Shown in pieces: positions 1 through 6,083 of a stretch of 6,296 bases of DNA. The DNA is from Bacteroidota bacterium (GTDB taxonomy: Bacteria; Bacteroidota; Bacteroidia; Flavobacteriales; Flavobacteriaceae): the NCBI GenBank assembly GCA_947468985.1, contig CANINJ010000118.1, positions 1 to 6,296 of the forward strand. Reading direction: 5' to 3'. The notes under the pieces were generated by a model, which was not told the DNA's origin, ran no database searches, and saw only the letters and a list, made by a program, of their open reading frames with translations. The position numbers and the translations under genes are program-made. Numbering within the stretch: the first letter of the stretch is position 1; each line of letters begins with the position of its first letter.

Positions 1-773
1 GAACGAACCACTTTCACATTTGAAGAACGCAATTTCAATCCGATTTCACTTTTCGATTCTCCTTCAATGTAACTTACATCTTCTACAAAAACACGGTGAC
101 CATCTAAAACCAAACCTTTATTGATTTTTTCTAAATCCTCAAATTTCAAATTTTTATCCAAAGAAACTTGGTAAATTTTTGATGATTTGTTAGTTGGCAA
201 CGTAAATTTTCGAATCATATCCGTGTCATTTGTAAACAACAATAAACCCGTCGTATTTTTATCCATTCTTCCCACAGCTCCAATTTTTGAAGTCGTAGAA
301 CCTTTCACTAATTCCAAAACATTACGGTATTCTTGGCCTTCGTCCAATGCAGTTGTAAAGTTTTTTGGCTTGTTCAACAAGATATATTCTTTCTTTTCGG
401 GAGTCAAAACATTCCCGTCAAAATTCACTACATCGCCCGGTTTAACCATATATCCCATCTCAACAACCGGAATTCCATTCACTTTCACATTCCCCGATTG
501 TATGTAAATATCGGCATCACGACGAGAGCAAGCACCCGAATTTGCAATGTATTTATTCAATCGGATTTCGTCTTTTACTTTCGGTCTTTTTGGAGCTTGA
601 TTCGGTTTTTTCTCCACTTTATCAGACGCAACTTCTGCAACTTTAGTATTTATTTTTACTTTTTTAGGCCCTTGTGCCCGTTTTTGCATCGCAGGTTTTG
701 GCTTATTTGAGCTTGGTCTTGAACTATTCGCTCTACCGCCGCTTTTTTTATTATTGCCTTCCTTGTTATTCAT
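1..773 (-). CDS. rluB: RluB/RsuA-family 23S rRNA pseudouridine synthase, C-terminus cut off by the window
   Basis: Converts a uridine in large-subunit rRNA to pseudouridine in the cytoplasm; the RluB family acts on helix 89-90 of 23S rRNA. 257 codons are visible and no stop is reached. Residues 1-67 are a Lys/Arg/Pro/Asn-rich, low-complexity, probably disordered tail. An S4 RNA-binding domain follows at about 68-118, containing RLNKYIANSGACSRRDAD. The catalytic domain starts at about 130 with LLNKPKNF. The signature GRMDKNTTGLLLFTND lies at 168-183, with D171 (bases 261-263) as the expected catalytic aspartate. The family more often has GRLD; Met for Leu is conservative. The ATG at 771-773 is secure because an in-frame stop lies just upstream (780-782), and a TAnnTTTG promoter precedes it. 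The gene is transcribed away from the DUF5686 gene. RluE or RluF-like specificity cannot be excluded from a fragment, so the family is firmer than the symbol. Confidence 0.92.
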   Translation of the reverse strand, partial: MNNKEGNNKKSGGRANSSRPSSNKPKPAMQKRAQGPKKVKINTKVAEVASDKVEKKPNQAPKRPKVKDEIRLNKYIANSGACSRRDADIYIQSGNVKVNGIPVVEMGYMVKPGDVVNFDGNVLTPEKKEYILLNKPKNFTTALDEGQEYRNVLELVKGSTTSKIGAVGRMDKNTTGLLLFTNDTDMIRKFTLPTNKSSKIYQVSLDKNLKFEDLEKINKGLVLDGHRVFVEDVSYIEGESKSEIGLKLRSSNVKVVR

Positions 774-791
774 ATTATTCTATAATTTTTG

Positions 792-818
792 CAAATATAC
801 CATTTATAAATTTGACAA
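792..818 (-). promoter_or_regulatory. Candidate Bacteroidota promoter for the pseudouridine synthase
   Basis: Read on the minus strand, bases 799-792 are TATATTTG, an exact match to the Bacteroidota -7 consensus TAnnTTTG. A TTG that could be the -33 element lies at 818-816. The 16-base spacing is a little shorter than the roughly 17-23 usually seen. Transcription would start near 785-788 and leave a leader of about a dozen bases before the ATG at 773. There is no Shine-Dalgarno sequence, which is usual for this phylum. Confidence 0.5.
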
Positions 819-828
819 TCTATAAATG
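801..828. repeat. Inverted repeat CATTTATA / TATAAATG around the -33 region
   Basis: Perfect 8-bp arms at 801-808 and 821-828 are separated by 12 bases. The candidate -33 TTG of the pseudouridine synthase promoter lies in the spacer. Placement suits an operator, but the arms are almost all A/T in an A+T-rich gap (about 21% G+C over 781-850), so chance is a fair explanation. A third TATAAA occurs at 834-839. Confidence 0.25.
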
Positions 829-907
829 CCCTTTATAAAACCGTAATGTTTTCATAATCAACGCATTTAATCTTCAATCTTCATTTTTTTTATTTGGGCG
901 TGACCTC

Positions 908-947
908 GTTTAGAACGTCATTGCGAAGTATGAAGCAATCGTTAAAC
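908..947. repeat. Bulged hairpin built on a GTCATTGCGA..GAAGCAATC-type motif
   Basis: Three stem segments pair in order: GTTTA (908-912) with TAAAC (943-947), ACG (915-917) with CGT (940-942), and ATTGC (920-924) with GCAAT (935-939). This gives 13 base pairs around a 10-base loop (925-934), with two 2-base bulges (GA, TC) on the left arm only. The inner part resembles the GTCATTGCGAGGAACGAAGCAATC motif that I recall as a common dispersed sequence in several bacterial phyla. It may have inserted into the larger repeat, because it sits between the CCTCG and CTCGGTCGGGC parts of that element. Confidence 0.5.
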
Positions 948-1025
948 TCGGTCGGGCATTCCGCTGCAAGTCATCGCTAAGTACCGCTTTCGCTAAACTT
1001 GGCTGTGGGCTTTTCGCTGCAATCC
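940..1025. repeat. Imperfect direct duplication of a 33-35-base unit inside the intergenic repeat
   Basis: Unit 1 (940-972) and unit 2 (991-1025) align with 26 identities over the 33 bases of unit 1 and two single-base gaps. The best-kept core is CGCTGCAA, and both units also keep TAAACT and GGGC. An 18-base spacer holds another CGCTAA (975-980), matching the start of unit 2 (991-996). This suggests growth of the repeat by internal duplication followed by drift. Confidence 0.5.
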
Positions 1026-1096
1026 CTCACGCAAATCCAACTCAGAAATTACGACTATTCAAAATAGAAAATACCTGATTTATTGTTACTATTCAC

Positions 1097-1104
1097 TACT
1101 TTTG
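1097..1104 (+). promoter_or_regulatory. Candidate -7 promoter box for the DUF5686 gene
   Basis: TACTTTTG is an exact TAnnTTTG match ending 15 bases before the ATG at 1120. No good -33 TTTG lies at the expected distance, so the promoter is supported by one element only. If used, the leader would be only about 9-12 bases, with no Shine-Dalgarno sequence. The box lies outside the right edge of the intergenic repeat. Confidence 0.45.
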
Positions 1105-1119
1105 TAGCAAATTCATAAA

Positions 1120-3612
1120 ATGAAGCAACTCATATTTTTGTTTTTATTTCTGTCACTTTCAATCCAAGCGCAATTCCAAATCAATGGAATTGTAAAGGAT
1201 GCTTCTAGTAGTATTCCGTTGCCATTTGCCAACATTTCTTCGCCGCTTGGCACAAATACAATTTCTGATGTAGATGGAAAATTCGCACTTCAAAGCACTA
1301 AATTTCTATCAGAAATTACGGTTTCCTACATTGGCTACAGCCCAAAAAAAATTGCAATAACCAATAAAACCTATTATCAGATTTTTATTTCTCAAGCCGC
1401 AAATGACTTAAATGAAGTTGTAATTAGCAATAAAAACCCAGCAAATTCAATTATCAGAAACGTAATTAAGTTTGAAAGGTCAAATAATCCTCAAAAAAAA
1501 CTCAACAGTTTTCAGTTTAAAGCCTACAATAAATTGATTGTTACCGCCAATCCAGATTCTATTAACGGAAGAATTGATTCCGTTTATATTGAGAAAAATA
1601 ACAAAAAGCAACTTTCAAATATCGATTCTTCGGATTTCAAATTCAAAAAAATAATCAACAAACAACATTTGTTTCAAACAGAAAAAATATCTCAATTTCA
1701 ATTTAATGAAAATGGCTTAAAAGAAACTGTTTTAGCAACAAAAATGGCAGGTTTCAGGCAACCCATTTATGAAATATTAGCGTTTAACCTTCAGTCATTT
1801 TCTATTTATGACAATCAATACGAACTTTTTGAAACGCATTACGTAAGTCCAATTTCAAAAAGCGGATTATCAAATTACAACTATAAAATATTAGACACTG
1901 TTTCAATCGACGGTAGAAATACATTGATGATTTATTTCAAAAATAAAAAACGAATAAACGCAGCGGGATTGGAAGGCGTACTTTATATCGACCAAAATAA
2001 TTATGCCGTTGCCAAAGCAATTATGCGAATTAAAGGCGTTTTAGACATTACGGGAACGCACGATTTTACATATATTTCTAAGGAAAATATTTGGTTTCCA
2101 ACCACAAAAAAATTCAAAATCATAAAGGGTAAAAATGATGATGATATAAAAATATTAGGCGGAACCATTCAATTTGAAGCCGACAGCAACGACTTTAAAT
2201 CAAGAGAAAAAGTAGCTTCGGATTTCACCTATTTATTATCAGAAACCCATTGCTCGGAATTTGATTTTAATACCCCAATTAAAATCAAAAAATCATTCAT
2301 TTCAATTGATATTAAAGACGATGCGGCAATTAAAGACGAAGCTTTTTGGAACACGTATCGAAAAGACAGTTTAGACAGCAGAAGTCAAAAAACATACAGC
2401 GTTTTAGACAGTATTTCTGTGAAAAATCGAATAGAAAGTAGGTTGCGTTTTGGTCGTAAAATCATAAACGGATATATTCCTTTAGGCCCAATTGACTTGG
2501 ATTTACGATATTTATTGAGTTACAATAACTACGAAGGTTTTCGAGTTGGAACGGGTGGAATTACAAGCGAAAAATTCTCAAGAAAATTCAGAATTGAAGG
2601 TTATACGGCTTATGGAACGAAAGACGGAAATTTCAAATATAATTTAGGTGCAGCAACACGATTAGGAAAATTCTCGAACACTTGGATTGGCGGTTCCTAT
2701 ACCGATGACGTAAATGAAATTGCACATACCGTTTTTGCCATTGACAAACGGGTTTTTAAATTGTACGACCCGAGACCAATAAACGTAAGTACTTTTTATA
2801 GTTATCAAATGTGGAAAGGGTTTATTGAAACTAAAATCATTCCTAAAACAGAAAGTATTTGGCAACTTTCACACACCGTAATTGAGCCGCAATTTGATTA
2901 TGTTTTCAATGCAAATGACAGATTATACACTGCATTTAAGATGACAACTGCAATGGTTTCTTTGCAATGGAATCCGTTTAGCGAGTATATGCAAACGCCA
3001 ATCGGCCGATTAGAAATTGAAAAGAGATTTCCAAAATTCACTTTTCAATTCACGCAATCATTGCCAAAAATTATAGAAAACGATTTTAATTTCAGTAAAA
3101 TTGACTTCCGAGCGGTTTATGAAAAAAAATATATAAACGGGCAAAAATCCGAAGTTTTATTGGAAGGCGGTTACGCTTTTGGCGATGTTCCGTTGACACA
3201 TCTATACAACACTTCTCCAAATAATTTAACGAAAGACAGAATCCAACAACGGATTACAATTTCTGGCAGAAACAGTTTTGAAACGATGTTTTTCAACGAG
3301 TTTTTCTCAAATAAATTTGCTTCCCTTCAATTAAAACACGGTTCAAAAAGAATCACTTTATTCAAAAAAGTAAAGCCTTCATTGGTGTTTGTAACAAGAA
3401 TGGCGTGGGGAAATTTAGATTATCCAGAACAACACGCAGGCATTAATTACAAAACACTAAACAAGGGTTTTTTCGAGTCAGGAATTGAACTAAATCAGAT
3501 TTATAAAGGTCTTGGGTTAACCGGTTTTTACAGATACGGACCAAATCAATTGCCTCGATTTGAAGATAATATTGCCGTAAAATTAAGTTTCGTATTGGAT
3601 TTAGGATTGTAA
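1120..3612 (+). CDS. Secreted DUF5686 protein with carboxypeptidase-regulatory-like domain, probably in the outer membrane
   Basis: No biochemical function is known to me for this Bacteroidota family. The 830-residue product starts with a signal peptide (K2, hydrophobic 4-15, likely cleavage A17|Q18; no lipobox Cys). Residues 20-95 form a carboxypeptidase-regulatory-like beta-sandwich: INGIVKDA, then PFANIS, then DVDGKFAL, then VSYIGY, the same fold seen at the N-terminus of SusC/TonB-dependent proteins. After the linker LNEVVIS (97-103) comes the DUF5686 part, with NSIIRNVI (109-116), NNPQKKLNSFQFKAYNK (122-138) and FWNTYRKDSL (409-418). From about 455 to 830, alternating polar/aromatic strands rich in Tyr and Gly (for example NNYEGFRVGTGG, 469-480) suggest a beta-barrel. 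The chain ends SFVLDLGL, without the terminal Phe common in barrels. No TonB box or plug is evident, so it is not called a SusC receptor. The start is fixed by an in-frame TAG at 1105-1107. It is a single-gene unit facing the antiporter gene tail to tail. Confidence 0.9.
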   Translation: MKQLIFLFLFLSLSIQAQFQINGIVKDASSSIPLPFANISSPLGTNTISDVDGKFALQSTKFLSEITVSYIGYSPKKIAITNKTYYQIFISQAANDLNEVVISNKNPANSIIRNVIKFERSNNPQKKLNSFQFKAYNKLIVTANPDSINGRIDSVYIEKNNKKQLSNIDSSDFKFKKIINKQHLFQTEKISQFQFNENGLKETVLATKMAGFRQPIYEILAFNLQSFSIYDNQYELFETHYVSPISKSGLSNYNYKILDTVSIDGRNTLMIYFKNKKRINAAGLEGVLYIDQNNYAVAKAIMRIKGVLDITGTHDFTYISKENIWFPTTKKFKIIKGKNDDDIKILGGTIQFEADSNDFKSREKVASDFTYLLSETHCSEFDFNTPIKIKKSFISIDIKDDAAIKDEAFWNTYRKDSLDSRSQKTYSVLDSISVKNRIESRLRFGRKIINGYIPLGPIDLDLRYLLSYNNYEGFRVGTGGITSEKFSRKFRIEGYTAYGTKDGNFKYNLGAATRLGKFSNTWIGGSYTDDVNEIAHTVFAIDKRVFKLYDPRPINVSTFYSYQMWKGFIETKIIPKTESIWQLSHTVIEPQFDYVFNANDRLYTAFKMTTAMVSLQWNPFSEYMQTPIGRLEIEKRFPKFTFQFTQSLPKIIENDFNFSKIDFRAVYEKKYINGQKSEVLLEGGYAFGDVPLTHLYNTSPNNLTKDRIQQRITISGRNSFETMFFNEFFSNKFASLQLKHGSKRITLFKKVKPSLVFVTRMAWGNLDYPEQHAGINYKTLNKGFFESGIELNQIYKGLGLTGFYRYGPNQLPRFEDNIAVKLSFVLDLGL

Positions 3613-3632
3613 AATATTAAGGTTTTACAATC
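3605..3632. terminator. Perfect inverted repeat across both stop codons, candidate bidirectional terminator
   Basis: GATTGTAAAA (3605-3614) and TTTTACAATC (3623-3632) are exact reverse complements around the 8-base loop TATTAAGG. The left arm contains the DUF5686 stop TAA (3610-3612), the antiporter stop (3619-3617) lies in the loop, and the right arm encodes the antiporter's last residues. The stem reads the same from either strand, as suits convergent genes. It is A+T-rich (three G/C pairs) and no T-run follows on either side, so it is not a textbook intrinsic terminator and may act instead as a 3'-end stabiliser. Confidence 0.55.
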
Positions 3633-5887
3633 AAAACAGAAGGAATATCACTCAACCAATCGCTTTGAGAATCAACCAATTTCTTCCAACTTTCAAGGCT
3701 AATTATCATTAAATCGTGTTGGTTCAAAAATTCCTTTTCTATGGTTTTATCATTCAATAAAGTCATGTTGCTTGGATATTTATTTTCTAAAGAATCAACC
3801 GCATTTTCAATAATAAAATTATTTTTGATGTGCCCATTGGAATCTAAAACAGTTACTTTTGAGTCATTATTATAAATTAATTTTTGTGCATAATCCAATA
3901 AGAATCCGTCTTCCGCTCCAAAAATCGGAATGAAAACCTGGTTTATTTCTTGCAAGTTTTTATTAATTAAAATACCCAGAGGCATTTTCGTTTTAGAAAT
4001 AATTTGACGCGTTCTTTCATCAAAAGGGGAATTTTCAAACAGCCCTTCTTTTCCAGTAAACTTATCAATTAAACGATCTGGATTTATGATTCTTGTTGTA
4101 AATCCTAATACTTTTCCAAGAAGCGTTCCTTCAAAAATTGATTTTCCAAGACCAACAAGCAATAAGTCGTATTCGCCTTGATTGGCAATATCCACAATAT
4201 CACTTTCAATGTCAACGGTTGCTTTAAAAACGGTAGATATTTTTTGGTCTAATATTTTAGATTCGTTAATAATTGGAAGAAAACTATCGGTTTCGTATTC
4301 GTCCATATTATAGGAATGCATTTCGTCACTTAAAATCATGTGCATCGCAGTAACGTTCACATTTTCCTTTTGTTTCTTAACCAAACTGCTTGCTAATCTC
4401 AAAAGCGATTTCCCTTTTTCGTTGTTTCCAAAGAACAATAAAATCTTGTATTTGCTATTACTTATAATTTCTTCAGGAACGAAACTGTCCTTGGTTTTGA
4501 ATGCCCAATTGATAATATCTAATGCTGGTCCGGTCATAAAAGTAGTTACTAATGCCATAATAACCATCATTGTAAAAACTTCTGGCGTAAGCACTTTTAA
4601 GTCTAAACCAATGTTCAAAACCACCAATTCCATCAGTCCACGAGTGTTCATTAATGCGCCAATTGTCAGGCTGTCTCTCCAACTTTGACCTACAAATTTT
4701 GCTGCAAATGCGCTTCCCAAAAACTTTCCAACAACGGCTACAAGAATAATAAAACCCGTAACTTTCCACATATAGGGATCATTAATCAATCCGATTTGAG
4801 TTCGTAAACCTGTAAATACAAAAAACAAAGGCAGTAATAATATTACCGAAACATCTTCTACTTTTTCAATAAATATAGTTCTGAATTTTGAAATATCCGG
4901 CATAATAACTCCCGTCATAAAAGCGCCAAATAAAGCATGAATTCCAATTATATTCGTTGCATAAGACGAAAGAATTAAAGTCAGAAAAAATATTGCAACA
5001 ACTGGTTTACTTAAATTTTCACTTGATGCATATAAATCACCGACTCTTTTTAAGAACGGTTTTACGATAAAAATCATTACAATTACATATAAAAATGCGA
5101 GCGCAATTACATACAAAGCACTGTCAAATGTTCCTGCTTTTACAATTGCAATTACAACGGCAAGCAAACACCAAGCGGTAATATCATCGGCTGCAGCGCA
5201 AGTAATTACAATGGCTCCCAATCTTGTTTTATGAATTCCTCGCTCTTGAACAATTCTCGCTAATACTGGAAATGCCGTAATACTCATTGCAATTCCCATA
5301 AACATACTGAAGGATAAAAAAGGAATTCCTTCGGGCGCAAATGATTTGTAAACATAAAAAGCAAGTCCAATTCCAAGCGCAAAAGGGATTACAATACTGG
5401 CGTGACTTATTACTACTGCCTCATTGGCTTTATTTCTTAAAACTTTTAAATCCAATTCCATTCCAATGACAAACATAAAAAGAATTAGTCCAATTTGACT
5501 TAAAAACTGAAGGTTTCCTAATGATTGTATCGGAAATAATGCCAATGAAAAGTCGGGAAAGTACATTCCTAATAAGGAAGGGCCTAGAAAAATTCCTGCT
5601 ATAATTTCTCCAATTACGGATGGCTGACCAATTTTTCTAAAAATCCAACCAAAAAAACGAGCAACTATGATAATTGTAATAATTTGTGCCAATAAAATTG
5701 CTAACGGATCTTCAAAATTGAGAACCATCGACGAAATAAAATCGTTCCAATGATTATTGGGTTTTGTAATTGTTGTTACTGTTTTTGCTGATTCTAAAAT
5801 CTTTCCTTTTGAAATAATCCAATAGATTAATGCTGTAAAACCGCCAGTTACAGTAAAATAAAAAAAGGTGTTTTTATAGTTTTTCAT
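3617..5887 (-). CDS. CPA2-type cation:proton antiporter with C-terminal universal-stress-like region
   Basis: An inner-membrane exchanger of H+ for Na+ or K+, serving pH and ion balance; the cation cannot be told from sequence. The 756-residue protein has an extra N-terminal hydrophobic segment (about 8-25), a linker, then the Na+/H+-exchanger domain (about 60-460) with roughly twelve membrane segments. Key sites are GQPSVIGEIIAGIFLGPSLLG (87-107), the ion-binding pair AADDITAW with D234-D235 (bases 5183-5188), K388 in VVGKFLG, and NTRGLMEL (414-421), the last recalling plant CHX exchangers. Two adjacent Asp usually go with electrogenic exchange. The soluble part (about 478-756) looks like two universal-stress-type halves, the first with YDLLLVGLGKS (573-583) and the second about 635-756 ending VLIVKP. 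No RCK/TrkA-N Rossmann domain is seen, unlike KefB/KefC, so no kef symbol is given. An in-frame TAA two codons upstream (5891-5893) excludes a longer start. The gene diverges from the RND exporter gene. Confidence 0.9.
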   Translation of the reverse strand: MKNYKNTFFYFTVTGGFTALIYWIISKGKILESAKTVTTITKPNNHWNDFISSMVLNFEDPLAILLAQIITIIIVARFFGWIFRKIGQPSVIGEIIAGIFLGPSLLGMYFPDFSLALFPIQSLGNLQFLSQIGLILFMFVIGMELDLKVLRNKANEAVVISHASIVIPFALGIGLAFYVYKSFAPEGIPFLSFSMFMGIAMSITAFPVLARIVQERGIHKTRLGAIVITCAAADDITAWCLLAVVIAIVKAGTFDSALYVIALAFLYVIVMIFIVKPFLKRVGDLYASSENLSKPVVAIFFLTLILSSYATNIIGIHALFGAFMTGVIMPDISKFRTIFIEKVEDVSVILLLPLFFVFTGLRTQIGLINDPYMWKVTGFIILVAVVGKFLGSAFAAKFVGQSWRDSLTIGALMNTRGLMELVVLNIGLDLKVLTPEVFTMMVIMALVTTFMTGPALDIINWAFKTKDSFVPEEIISNSKYKILLFFGNNEKGKSLLRLASSLVKKQKENVNVTAMHMILSDEMHSYNMDEYETDSFLPIINESKILDQKISTVFKATVDIESDIVDIANQGEYDLLLVGLGKSIFEGTLLGKVLGFTTRIINPDRLIDKFTGKEGLFENSPFDERTRQIISKTKMPLGILINKNLQEINQVFIPIFGAEDGFLLDYAQKLIYNNDSKVTVLDSNGHIKNNFIIENAVDSLENKYPSNMTLLNDKTIEKEFLNQHDLMIISLESWKKLVDSQSDWLSDIPSVLIVKP

Positions 5888-5937
5888 AGATTATTAAGCG
5901 GTTTTTAAAAAGATTTGAAGTGCAAAGATTGAAAAAT

Positions 5938-5945
5938 CAAATATA
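5938..5945 (-). promoter_or_regulatory. Second TAnnTTTG box upstream of the antiporter gene
   Basis: On the minus strand this reads TATATTTG, an exact -7 match, and would give a leader of about 45 bases. I find no TTG at the right distance upstream, so it is a weaker candidate than the box at 5975-5982. Identical octamers are not rare in A+T-rich DNA. Confidence 0.25.
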
Positions 5946-5974
5946 GGAATAATTATAATTCATAAATGATTACA

Positions 5975-6006
5975 CAAATATAAAATTGGAATTTATTTAA
6001 TAACAA
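5975..6006 (-). promoter_or_regulatory. Best candidate promoter for the antiporter gene
   Basis: On the minus strand, TTG at 6006-6004 and TATATTTG at 5982-5975 are separated by 21 bases, which fits the Bacteroidota pattern TTTG-N19-21-TAnnTTTG (the first element is ATTG here). Transcription would begin near 5968, giving a leader of about 80 bases before the ATG at 5887. This is the only promoter in the window with both elements at the ideal spacing. Confidence 0.55.
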
Positions 6007-6034
6007 TTATTTCGTTAAAATAATTTCTGAATTT

Positions 6035-6049
6035 CTATAAATTTTATAG
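6035..6049. promoter_or_regulatory. 15-base palindrome CTATAAATTTTATAG, possible operator of the RND exporter gene
   Basis: Seven-base arms CTATAAA (6035-6041) and TTTATAG (6043-6049) are exact reverse complements around one T. The palindrome sits 8 bases upstream of the -7 box at 6058, where a bound repressor would block RNA polymerase. The sequence is nearly all A/T, so it may be chance. Confidence 0.3.
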
Positions 6050-6057
6050 GTTTTAAT

Positions 6058-6065
6058 TACCTTTG
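6058..6065 (+). promoter_or_regulatory. Candidate -7 promoter box for the RND exporter gene
   Basis: TACCTTTG matches TAnnTTTG exactly and ends 18 bases before the ATG at 6084. A clear -33 TTTG is lacking; only TTTC (6032-6035) lies at about the right distance. The leader would be about 12-15 bases without a Shine-Dalgarno sequence, resembling the layout of the DUF5686 gene. Confidence 0.5.
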
Positions 6066-6083
6066 CTCGCATTAAAATCTTTT

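Larger units (their letters stand above)
896..1033. repeat. Probable decayed copy of a dispersed non-coding intergenic repeat
   Basis: This segment runs from GGGCGTGACCTCG to CAATCCCTCACGC and stands out by composition: 951-1020 is about 56% G+C, while 781-850 in the same gap is about 21%. It carries no convincing gene. From memory, flavobacterial genomes hold many intergenic elements that begin GGGCGT, pass through GTCGGGC..TTCCGCTGCAAGTC and end CAATCCCTCACGC. The match here is good at both ends and in the middle but the copy looks degenerate. It holds a bulged hairpin (908-947) and an imperfect tandem duplication (940-1025), described separately. No database comparison was possible. The rest of the 774-1119 gap, apart from the promoters and the small inverted repeat, shows nothing I can support. 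Confidence 0.6.

Noticed and set aside
187..710. Two overlapping plus-strand open frames (187-507 and 333-710)
   Set aside because: They lie antisense to the pseudouridine synthase, whose conserved S4 and GRMD motifs explain the region; their translations are Phe/Ser/Ile-rich with no family likeness.
940..1025. Start of a CRISPR array
   Set aside because: Only two diverged units with an 18-base spacer, no further copies and no cas genes.
896..1033. A tRNA, structured small RNA or riboswitch in the G+C-rich part of the gap
   Set aside because: No cloverleaf, CCA end or known riboswitch core is visible; the internal duplication and recalled element ends fit a dispersed repeat better.
2662..2865. 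Minus-strand open frame of 67 codons
   Set aside because: It lies wholly inside the DUF5686 gene on the opposite strand, with no promoter and no recognisable motif.
1120..3612. SusC-type TonB-dependent receptor
   Set aside because: Only the N-terminal sandwich is shared; there is no TonB box, no plug motifs and no SusD gene beside it.
4338..4769. Plus-strand frame 4338-4688 and minus-strand frame 4473-4769
   Set aside because: Both overlap the antiporter gene in other frames. The hydrophobic look of the first comes from the complement of membrane-helix codons.
3617..5887. Naming the antiporter kefB or kefC
   Set aside because: The RCK/TrkA-N nucleotide-binding domain that defines glutathione-gated Kef systems is absent; the soluble part is of a different type.
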